A stretch of 64,000 bases of DNA from Rubrivivax sp. (lineage in GTDB: Bacteria > Pseudomonadota > Gammaproteobacteria > Burkholderiales > Burkholderiaceae_C), in the NCBI GenBank assembly GCA_027484825.1, contig JAIXSE010000021.1, positions 434,001 to 498,000 on the forward strand. The letters run 5' to 3'. Numbering within the stretch: the stretch's first letter is position 1; the number at the start of each line of letters is the position of its first letter. The notes under the pieces are model-generated. The model worked only from the letters and a program-made list of their open reading frames with translations. It was not told the origin of the DNA and made no database searches. Positions 25,301 through 32,073 of this stretch are shown piece after piece. A program made the translations under genes and the position numbers.

Positions 25301-28300
25301 CTCATCGACAGCAGGCCGGTGGCGGCGTCGTAAGTCGCGATGATGTTGCCGTACACCGGGGCGCTGCTGTTGATGAAGCTCAGCACATCCGAGCCGGCTT
25401 CGAAGTTGCCGGTCACGGCCACGGCCGCCGCGGCGAAGGTGGTGTTGTCCGCGTCCGAGACGGTCAGCCCGGCATCCACGACCACCGGCGTGCTGGCCAC
25501 CTGATTGCCTTCGGTGAAGGTGATGCTGCCGCCGGAGGTGCCGAGCACCGGGGGGGTGGCCACGGCGCTGACGGAGATATCCCGCGTGGCCGCGGCGCTG
25601 GTCTTGACCCCGTCGCTGATCACATAGGAGACGGTCCGTGTCGACACGTCGGGGGACGAGGAACTGTTCAGGTAGGAGACCGACTGCAGCGCCGCCTGCC
25701 ACTGCGTCACCGAGGCGGTGCTGCCAGCGGAGCTCAGCGTCAGAACGCCGGTCGAGCTGTTGTAGCTGCCGACGATGTTGCCGTAAGTGATGGCACTGCT
25801 GTTGATGAAGCCCAGCGCGTCCTGCGCCGCGTTGAAGTTGCCAACGATCTGCACCTGCGCAGAGCTCAGCGTGGTGTTGTCCAGGTCGGAGACGGAGATG
25901 CCGGCGTCCACCGCCACGGCGCCCTGGCCTTCGATGAAGCTGGCCGCGCCGTTGCTGGTGCTGATCAGCGGGGTCTGGTCGACCGCCGTGACGGTGACGT
26001 TGCGGGTGGCCGTCACGCTGTCGTTGCTGCCGTCATTGACGGTGAAACTGATGGTGCGGGTGGCCGTGTTGGGCGTCACGGCTGTGTCGGTGTAGCGGAC
26101 CGAACGCAGGGCGGCCTGCCACTGCGAGATCGTCGCCGTGCTGCCGGCCGAGCTCAGCGTCATCGTGCCGGTGCCGGCATTGAAGCTGGCGGTGATGTTG
26201 CCGTAGAGGGTGCTGTTGCTGTTGACGAAGCTCAGCACGTCTTCACCGGGCTGGAAGTTGCCGGTGATGCGCACCGTGGCGGAGCTCATGGTGGTGCTGT
26301 CGACGTCCGACAGCGTCAGTCCGCTGTCCACCACGATGGGGGTGGACGCCGTGTTGTCGCCGGCCGTGAAACTGGCAGAGCCGCCGGTGGTAGTGACCAC
26401 CGGCGCGTCGTTCACTGCCACCACCGTCACGGTGCTGGCCAGCCCCAGGAGGGCCGTGTCGCTGCCCCCGTCGCTGGTGCCTCCGTTGTCTCGGGCGGTG
26501 GTCAGCGTCACCGTCCGGGGACCGCCTGTGGGGTTGTCGCTCGTGTCGCGATAGGTCATGCCGTTGAGCAGGGACGCCACATTGGCGCCGCTCAGCGGGC
26601 TGCTCGCATTCAGGCTCACGGTGGCCACACCCCCCGAGACGCTCACTGTCACCCCGGCGTTGAAGGTGGAGGTATTGACGGAGGTGCCATTGACCAGCAG
26701 GACGTCGGTGCCGTCGATCCTCAGGATCTCACTGCTGCCGTCAGAGACGTTGTTGACCGTCCAGGTCAAGGCGGTGAAGCCTTGGCCGGATTCAACGGTG
26801 GAGGCCGAAGTGCCGCTGAACAGCGCCACACCGGCGCCATTCTCCGTGTAGGTGGGTGTCTGTGGGCTGGCCGTGACCGTGGGCGCGTCATTGACCTTCG
26901 TCACATTCACGGTCGTCAGGGCTGCTGTGCTGCTGCTGACGCCATCGCCATCGTTGAGCGTGAACGAGACAGTGCGCTGCAAGGTGCCGGGATCGCTGCT
27001 CGTGTTGTTGAAAGCGATGCTCTTCATCAACGCAGCGACGGAAGCAGAATTGGCGAAGGCCGAGTTAAAGGTCACCACCAAGGCGTCCGTGCCGGTGCCG
27101 CCGCTGAAAGTTCCGATGACATTGCCGTTGAACAGGACGTTCTGGCCGACCACTGAAATCTGATCCGCGCCAATGGTCTGGCTTTGGATCACCAGCTCAT
27201 CCACACCGTTGTAGCGATTGGTGATGATGTTGACGGTGAGGTTGCCGCCGTTGAAGTCGGTGCTGTCACCGTCGGTCACCGTCACATTGGCACCGACATC
27301 CAGCAGGACCGGGGCGCCCTTTTCCGTAAAGGTGACGGAATCTCCGTTGAGCTGAGTGATCGCAGGCGGGGCATTGGGCGGTGGGGCCGCGGAGATATTG
27401 ATGTCATCCACCCAGAGGGAGACACTGCCCGAATTCTCCGTGGTGATGATGCGGATCTCGTCCACGTTTTCCCAGGCGCTGCCGCTGACGGAGATGACGG
27501 CCCCCGTCGCCCCTTGAACAGGGGCCTGGAAGTCCTGCGTGGCCCCCGAGACTTGCACGCCGTCCTGATAACCGATCAGACGGTAATTGACGTTGTTGCT
27601 AAGGCCCTGCTGGACGGTGATCGAGTGGAAGTTGAAGTTCTCCCCGGAGGTCGCCTTCAGGACCAGCTGCGAGGTGTAAGAGGTGAGTGAGTTCTGGTCG
27701 CTATCCAGAATCAGGGCCTTGTCATTGGCGTTGTTGGCCAGGTCCGTGTTCACCTGCTGATTGGTGACCACGATCTGAGCGTTCGGATCGGTGCTCCCGT
27801 TGCTCAGCAGCACCTGGAAGGTCCAATTGTTCAGGTCGTAGCCGGCCGCAGGAGCGAAGTAGTACTGGCCGTCGGGCAGCACCACCGTGTCGAAGTTCTC
27901 GTATCCGGGTGCCGTCAGCAGCCCATCAAAGCTGGTCACCAGCGCGGCGTCCTGCTGCAGGCTGCGCGCTTCGATGCTCCCGGTGCTGCGCTCCAGCGTC
28001 CAGTTGCCCCCGCGGCCTGCAGCGCCGGTGTCATCGGTCGAACCCGCCACATCGGCCGAGGTCAGGGCGGCCACCTGGTCCAGCAGTTGCTGACCCATCG
28101 TGCCCTGGCCGACCCGGCAGCCATACAGCAGCAGATCTCCGGATTCGCTGAGCGAGGCGCCAATCGCCTTGAGCGCATCCGCATGCTGCGCCAGCGTGTC
28201 CGAGGTGAGCCACACCGACCCGGCCTGCACCGCACCCATGCTGCCGTGCGAGATCAGCGCAATCGAATCGATGTCATGACGGCCAGACAGATAAGCCGCC

Positions 28301-28713
28301 ATCTGGGCGAAGCCGTCCTTGCTGCCGTCCAGCATTACCACTTCCGTGCCGGAGGGCAGGGTCTGGGCGATCTGGCTGGCGCCGGCCACGTTGCCGTCCA
28401 CGAAGACGACGTCATGGCGCGCGGATGCCGGGGCGGCTTCGAGTGCGACCGGTCGCGCATCGATGCTGGCGGCGAGGCTGTGGTCCTGAACCGCTACGTC
28501 CGCAGCGGCCGCCGTGACGGCGACCGAGGCGTCGAACATCAGGCGAGGTTCCAGGGCGAGGATGAGCGGGCTGCCGATGGAGGAGGCGCCCGACCCGCCA
28601 GCGTTCCCGTCAGTTCCACCGGGCGGTGGCGGTGCGATGAGAGGCCGACCGGCGGCAGCGCGAGTGGTCGCCCGCAGGCTTCGTTTCCAGAATGCAGCCA
28701 TCGGGCCCCCCAT
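22384..28713 (-). CDS. Giant DUF4347 / cadherin-like repeat exported protein (probable secretion substrate)
   Basis: This protein of about 2109 residues starts with a basic segment and the motif LEPRLMFDA (about residues 54-62), seen near the N-terminus of large secreted repeat proteins (LEPR type). A DUF4347 domain follows (about 100-270: DVVFVDGNVAGASQIAQTL, IALISHGSMG, LLLYGCRVGQG). Then come a carbohydrate-binding-like beta domain, tandem cadherin/VCBS-like repeats (four near-identical units of about 140 residues), Ig-like domains with VTFSETVTGVD, and a dystroglycan-type cadherin domain (GRPLPAWLRYDPVTGTLVG). There are no RTX GGxGxD repeats. The start is ATG 28713 or ATG 28701 (GGGGGG just upstream). 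As first gene of the operon with TolC and the adaptors, it is the likely cargo; adhesion or biofilm roles are inference. Confidence 0.88.
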   Translation of the reverse strand: MGGPMAAFWKRSLRATTRAAAGRPLIAPPPPGGTDGNAGGSGASSIGSPLILALEPRLMFDASVAVTAAAADVAVQDHSLAASIDARPVALEAAPASARHDVVFVDGNVAGASQIAQTLPSGTEVVMLDGSKDGFAQMAAYLSGRHDIDSIALISHGSMGAVQAGSVWLTSDTLAQHADALKAIGASLSESGDLLLYGCRVGQGTMGQQLLDQVAALTSADVAGSTDDTGAAGRGGNWTLERSTGSIEARSLQQDAALVTSFDGLLTAPGYENFDTVVLPDGQYYFAPAAGYDLNNWTFQVLLSNGSTDPNAQIVVTNQQVNTDLANNANDKALILDSDQNSLTSYTSQLVLKATSGENFNFHSITVQQGLSNNVNYRLIGYQDGVQVSGATQDFQAPVQGATGAVISVSGSAWENVDEIRIITTENSGSVSLWVDDINISAAPPPNAPPAITQLNGDSVTFTEKGAPVLLDVGANVTVTDGDSTDFNGGNLTVNIITNRYNGVDELVIQSQTIGADQISVVGQNVLFNGNVIGTFSGGTGTDALVVTFNSAFANSASVAALMKSIAFNNTSSDPGTLQRTVSFTLNDGDGVSSSTAALTTVNVTKVNDAPTVTASPQTPTYTENGAGVALFSGTSASTVESGQGFTALTWTVNNVSDGSSEILRIDGTDVLLVNGTSVNTSTFNAGVTVSVSGGVATVSLNASSPLSGANVASLLNGMTYRDTSDNPTGGPRTVTLTTARDNGGTSDGGSDTALLGLASTVTVVAVNDAPVVTTTGGSASFTAGDNTASTPIVVDSGLTLSDVDSTTMSSATVRITGNFQPGEDVLSFVNSNSTLYGNITASFNAGTGTMTLSSAGSTATISQWQAALRSVRYTDTAVTPNTATRTISFTVNDGSNDSVTATRNVTVTAVDQTPLISTSNGAASFIEGQGAVAVDAGISVSDLDNTTLSSAQVQIVGNFNAAQDALGFINSSAITYGNIVGSYNSSTGVLTLSSAGSTASVTQWQAALQSVSYLNSSSSPDVSTRTVSYVISDGVKTSAAATRDISVSAVATPPVLGTSGGSITFTEGNQVASTPVVVDAGLTVSDADNTTFAAAAVAVTGNFEAGSDVLSFINSSAPVYGNIIATYDAATGLLSMSSAGGTATVAQWQAALRAVTYTSTSDAPSTAARTISFIVDDGAGGLSNTGSRTVNVVSVDDSPVITGGSGTAVFAEADNAAASPVAIDPGLTLSDADSATLTTATVTITGNLHTGEDLLAFTNTSAIQFGNIIASYDPTSGMLSLSSAGGTATVAQWEAALRAVTYANTSEAPNTAGRVISFVVNDGNSDSSALTRSVTVTSANDTPVNTVPSAVQHVDQDSTLVFGTAQGNAISLSDADAGNGLMQVTLTVTQGTLSLSGTNGLSFVTGTGRGDATMTFTGSLADINAALQGLSFAPTAGYHGDASLQITTNDLGNGGGPARTDTDTLTLSVDPTNPVISSISTTTPDGGYKVGDTITTTITFDQAVTVDLSGGTPSLLLETGAIDRQAVYVSGSGTNTLTFRYVVQAGDVATRLDYASTGALALNGGSIRSATQFDALLALPAPGSADSLAATHAIQVDGVAPVVTGVRLPAAGTYVAGQTLDFTVDYSEAVTLATNGANGAAPRLAVTLDGGRVAYADYVSGSGSSSLVFRLTVQAGQQASGGITVAGSVDANGAVLRDSVGNLSGVTLVGLGSTAGIRVDAVLPSVSSITRLDGSATSGQPVRYQVTFSETVTGVDAADFRLSTTGNASATITGVTRVDGSTYVVEVGQVSGAGQISLALAAANSAIADSAGNALSTGAEGPAYAVAPIAPPPLPPVEPPMTLTPPVVPPVEVASQTPVTFDVPAGLSTGLVIPNPVLITGLDTSPGTGNSGNAGNAISSIAAVFNVPLLNNPLDPNRVYNPVPAGSDSRTADVVNTAGRSFQGLDRPTSVAIASGEPVRIALPVDLAATLNPDNPTTVEVRLSNGRPLPAWLRYDPVTGTLVGKAPAGMNQKISIEFTVRDAKGQRSVSTIELEIKSGANQRGASAEGEARVAALQSRAADAGAPADASPTAGRPGLASQFSQHGRGAWQAERQHWEQVLTDAGTPA
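24695..26415 (-). repeat. Four tandem ~425-bp repeats inside the giant gene
   Basis: Units begin near 26415, 25985, 25560 and 25135 (minus strand). Each codes for about 140 residues with the shared elements VDAGLTVSDAD-like, GNF-(8)-FINSSA, YGNI, LSSAGSTA, QWQAALRSV and RTISFTVNDG. High DNA similarity between units makes recombination and length change between strains likely. Confidence 0.8.
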
Positions 28714-28827
28714 CAATTCTTCAGTTCGTTATCCCGGAATGATACGGGAAGGCCTCACACTGGAAACAGCGTGTAGTCGCGCGGACACTCTCGTTCAGGG
28801 TGTGGGTAAACCCTAATGGTCGCGACT

Positions 28828-30063
28828 TCAAACCGTCATGAGCTTGCCGGCCGGCGCTCGCCGCCGATCCCGCGCCTGGGCCAGCTCGGATGGATGCAGC
28901 CAGGCCAGCAGCTTCTCCTTCTGCTGCAGCGCATCTTTCTCCCCGAGGTCCATCAGCTCGCGTGTGTAGCCTGGCTCGAACAGCAGGTAACTGGCCAATG
29001 CGCCGCCTTGGGCATTCCCCTGCCGCGCGCCGGCCGACTTCAGCAGCAACTGCACCGGCCGGGGCAGGCTGTCGATATGGCGCGCCGCAATCGCATCAAG
29101 CCGCTCGCTGGGCGCAATGACCAGGGCATCCACCGGCCGCAGCGAATGGCGTTCGCGCTGGTCTGCCGTCAACATCGCCAGGGTGCGGTTGATGCGCTCC
29201 ATGCGCTCGATGTCCACCGCCAGCGCGTCCAGGAAGATGCTGGACAGCGCATGCCCGGCCACCTGGGCCAGGCTTGGATAACGGTGGTCCTGCGCATCGC
29301 TGACGCTGGGCTCATGCATGCGTCCCGCGCCAATGATCAGCAACTGCTTGGCCCCCAGATGGATGGCCGGCGACAGCGGCGCACTCTGGCGCATCGAGCC
29401 GTCCCCATACCAGGCGCCGCGGCCCTCATGGTGCAGCCGTGTTGCCGGAAAAATGAAGGGAATGGCCGACGACGCCAGCAGATGCTCATGCACCAGCATG
29501 GCCGGCGCTGCCATTCGCTGCATACGCACCCAGGGCGTGATCGGCGCCTGGCTCTGGTAGAAGCTGACGTGATGGCCGTTGCTGTAGCTGGAGGCCGTTA
29601 CCGCCACCGCATGCAGATAGCGCCGGGCCAGCAGCGTCGGCAGCCGGTGCATCGGCACCAGCCCGCGCAGCAGGCCGGCCAGCGGCGTGTTGTCCAGCAG
29701 CGAGCGGGGGCGCCAGCGCCGCAGCGCCCATCCCAGGGACATCATCGTGAGCCAGCGGGCGCCGTTGCCCGCCAGGTGAAGCGCATCGCAGCGGTAGACC
29801 TGCTCCGCATGCATCTGCGACCAGGCCGCCACCAGCCGCTCCACGCCTTCGTCAAAGTCGTCGGCATAACAGGCCAGGGCGGTGCCGTTGATGGCGCCGG
29901 CCGAGGTGCCGGTGATGACGCCGAACGGATTGCGTTTGCGGGCCTGCGGGGTGAGATGGTCCCGCCTGAGTTGCGCAATGGCCCGCAGCACACCGACCTG
30001 ATAAGCCGCCCGGGCGCCGCCGCCGCTGAGCACCAGGCCGGTCAAGGGGAGTTCATACATCAT
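28828..30063 (-). CDS. Patatin-like phospholipase
   Basis: This 411-residue protein has the patatin layout: oxyanion motif LVLSGGGARAAYQVGVL near the N-terminus, nucleophile GTSAGAING (serine hydrolase G-x-S-x-G), and the catalytic Asp in WYGDGSMRQSAPLSP. It should hydrolyse membrane phospholipids or acyl esters. No signal peptide is visible, so it is probably cytoplasmic or membrane-peripheral. Two adjacent ATG codons (30063, 30060) follow GGGAG at a good distance. It lies 25 bp after a chemoreceptor gene and is the last gene of the long chemosensory transcription unit; the secretion operon begins about 115 bp further on. Confidence 0.88.
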   Translation of the reverse strand: MMYELPLTGLVLSGGGARAAYQVGVLRAIAQLRRDHLTPQARKRNPFGVITGTSAGAINGTALACYADDFDEGVERLVAAWSQMHAEQVYRCDALHLAGNGARWLTMMSLGWALRRWRPRSLLDNTPLAGLLRGLVPMHRLPTLLARRYLHAVAVTASSYSNGHHVSFYQSQAPITPWVRMQRMAAPAMLVHEHLLASSAIPFIFPATRLHHEGRGAWYGDGSMRQSAPLSPAIHLGAKQLLIIGAGRMHEPSVSDAQDHRYPSLAQVAGHALSSIFLDALAVDIERMERINRTLAMLTADQRERHSLRPVDALVIAPSERLDAIAARHIDSLPRPVQLLLKSAGARQGNAQGGALASYLLFEPGYTRELMDLGEKDALQQKEKLLAWLHPSELAQARDRRRAPAGKLMTV

Positions 30064-30088
30064 GGACGTCACTCCCGGACATGGAGTT

Positions 30089-31435
30089 TCAGAAGAGCTC
30101 GATCCGCGGGCCGTTGACCACCGCCAGCTCGACCGGGCGCGGCTCATGCAGCGGAATCACTTCCGCGCCGCCGCCAGCGGGCGCCGCGCGGCGCTGGCTG
30201 CCGGCAAGCACATGGGCCACCCGCTGCGCATGCATCACATAGTCCTTGGTCCACAGCTGCAGCAGTTCTTCCAGTTGCACCGGCGGCGGCGGCGCCTGGC
30301 CGTCGATCAGCTGGTAGAGCTGCGCGAAGTGGGTCGACAGACCGCCCAGCGCATTGTTGATCTGCTCCAGCAACTGCCGGTTGATGTCCTGGAACTGCAT
30401 GTCGCCCAGGGTGTCGATGATGTCGGAGGTGATGCGGTCCACGCCGCCGTCCATGTCCTTGGACAGCTGGCTGAGGTAGGGCACCACCTCACCCAGCGTG
30501 CGGCTCATGCTCTGGATGTGCTCGGCAATCTGGCCCATCTGCGCGGCGGCGCTTTCGCCCATGTTGGCTTCCAGCTTGCCGGCCTCCTGGGAGATGGCCT
30601 GGGCCGCCTGGCCGATGCCGTCGGTGACCTGGCGGGCCGCCTCGGCGGTCTGCCCGCTGAGGCGGCGCACTTCCGCCGCCACCACCTTGAAGCCGGCGCC
30701 TTCCGGACCGGCCCGCGCCGCCTCAATCGCGGCGTTGATGGCCAGCAGATTGGTCTGGCGGGCGATGTCCGAGATCATCTCGGCCAGCGGCGACAGCCGG
30801 CGGACTTGATCGGCGGACTCGCGCACCCGGTCCAGCAAGCTTTGGCGAGTCTGTTCGAACATCGCCTGATGCTCGGCCAGCTGGGTGACCGCAGCCGCAT
30901 GCTGGTCCGCCTGGCTGAGCGAGTGGGCGGACAGCTCCTCCGACCGGGCCACCGCAGCGACGATGCGCTGATGCAGGTCGCCGGTCTGGTCATGCACCCG
31001 GGTGAGGCGCTCGCCCATGTCCATGACGGCCGTCTCGGAGGTCTGGATGGTGGCATTGACCTGCTGGGTCAACACGGCGAAAGCCTGTTGCAATGTGGAG
31101 ATGTCCTGCGTCACCAGATCGGCGGGAAAGGCGGCGGTGGAGACGTCGGCGCGGAACCGTCGCCAGCTCATCCAGCTGCGCAGGGCCCAGCCCAGCAACA
31201 CGCCAAGTCCCACCCAGGCCACGGTGTCCAGCCGGTCCAGCCAGCGCTGCTGGGGCCAATCCATCCACACCAGCGGCGTCAGCACGGCCACCCCGATCAA
31301 GGGCCACACCCAGCGGCGCCAGTGCGCCATCAGCCGCCGCTGGGCGCGGGCCGCTTCGGGGGTGGCGGGGTGTCCATCGTCAGCGGCGCCCTGCAGGGCA
31401 CCGGTCGTCATCGGGGATGCGGTTGATTCGTCCAT
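30089..31435 (-). CDS. Chemoreceptor without periplasmic domain, carrying a CheZ-like motif
   Basis: This 448-residue protein has two closely spaced N-terminal membrane helices (about residues 42-60 and 72-90) with almost no periplasmic loop, then a signalling region with the tip [20 protein letters not shown] (about 224-243) and [22 protein letters not shown]. The C-terminal helices hold [15 protein letters not shown], in which D350 and Q354 match the D-x3-Q catalytic pair of the CheY-P phosphatase CheZ (DLTGQ in E. coli). No separate cheZ is present in the operon. Receptor plus phosphatase in one chain is inference from this motif. It sits 12 bp after a CheY-like gene. Confidence 0.85.
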   Translation of the reverse strand: MDESTASPMTTGALQGAADDGHPATPEAARAQRRLMAHWRRWVWPLIGVAVLTPLVWMDWPQQRWLDRLDTVAWVGLGVLLGWALRSWMSWRRFRADVSTAAFPADLVTQDISTLQQAFAVLTQQVNATIQTSETAVMDMGERLTRVHDQTGDLHQRIVAAVARSEELSAHSLSQADQHAAAVTQLAEHQAMFEQTRQSLLDRVRESADQVRRLSPLAEMISDIARQTNLLAINAAIEAARAGPEGAGFKVVAAEVRRLSGQTAEAARQVTDGIGQAAQAISQEAGKLEANMGESAAAQMGQIAEHIQSMSRTLGEVVPYLSQLSKDMDGGVDRITSDIIDTLGDMQFQDINRQLLEQINNALGGLSTHFAQLYQLIDGQAPPPPVQLEELLQLWTKDYVMHAQRVAHVLAGSQRRAAPAGGGAEVIPLHEPRPVELAVVNGPRIELF

Positions 31436-31447
31436 GACACGCCTCCC

Positions 31448-31816
31448 TCAGGTTCCAGGCAGCACCTGCCGGATCACCTGCAGCAGGTCATTGCCGCCCA
31501 CCGGCTTGACCAGCCAGCCGGTGGCGCCATTGCGCTTGGCCTCGTCCCGCTTGTGCTGCTGACTCTCGGTGGTCAGCGCCAGGATGGGCGTGAAGCGCAG
31601 CAGGCGACGGGTCTCGCGGATCAGGCCCAGGCCATCCAGCTTGGGCATGTTGATGTCGGTGATGATCAGGTCCGGCTTGAATCCGGACTGCAGCCGCTCC
31701 AGCGCGGCGCTGCCGTCCGAGGCGGTCTCGACGTCGAAGCCGCTGATCTTCAGCGTCTTGCTCAGGCTCATCAGCATGGTGGCTGAATCGTCCACCAGGA
31801 AGATCTTTTTGCTCAT
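31448..31816 (-). CDS. CheY-like response regulator
   Basis: This 122-residue single receiver has VDDSATM at the acidic pocket, phosphoacceptor Asp in LIITDINMPKLDG (about residue 53), T/S in LALTTES and K in GWLVKPVGG, all typical of CheY-class proteins. It is the second stand-alone receiver of the operon. The start ATG at 31816 overlaps the stop of the STAS gene (ATGA). The CheA at 32073 is the likely phosphodonor and the neighbouring CheZ-motif receptor may dephosphorylate it. Confidence 0.9.
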   Translation of the reverse strand: MSKKIFLVDDSATMLMSLSKTLKISGFDVETASDGSAALERLQSGFKPDLIITDINMPKLDGLGLIRETRRLLRFTPILALTTESQQHKRDEAKRNGATGWLVKPVGGNDLLQVIRQVLPGT

Positions 31817-32073
31817 GGGGCACTCCTTGCGGAAATCTCGGGCGCCGGGCCCAGGCCCAGCACATGGCGCAGGCGCGCATCGGGCGGCGGCGTCTTGATG
31901 GGAGGGGACAGCGCCAGCAGGGTCTGGAGCACGGCGGTGTGCAGGCTGTCGCAGCGGCCCAGGTCCACCGTGCGCTTCTTGCCGGCCCGCAGCCACTGCT
32001 GCAGCGCTTCGGCGGATTCGGCATCCACATGGCCCTGCAGCCGGGCCACGGTCTTGAGATAGTCGATGGCCAT
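31813..32073 (-). CDS. STAS-domain protein
   Basis: This 86-residue protein reads as a small STAS/anti-sigma-antagonist-like domain (LQGHVDAESAEALQQWL, then TVDLGRCDSLHTAVLQTLLAL). The conserved phosphorylatable Ser/Thr position is within DSLHTA. It overlaps cheA by one base (TGATG) and the next cheY by four. STAS proteins are found beside CheA in several alternative chemosensory operons; the partner is unknown. Confidence 0.8.
   Translation of the reverse strand: MAIDYLKTVARLQGHVDAESAEALQQWLRAGKKRTVDLGRCDSLHTAVLQTLLALSPPIKTPPPDARLRHVLGLGPAPEISARSAP

Noticed and set aside
24695-26415. CRISPR array or satellite DNA
   Set aside because: Repeat units are about 425 bp without spacers and code in frame for cadherin-like domains.
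23689-27156. Long open frame opposite the giant repeat gene
   Set aside because: Repeated His/Arg/Gly-rich text is a shadow of the sense-strand repeats; no ribosome site or domain.
22384-28713. Classical RTX adhesin secreted by a type I ABC exporter
   Set aside because: No GGxGxDxxx nonapeptides, no typical C-terminal signal and no ABC gene are present.
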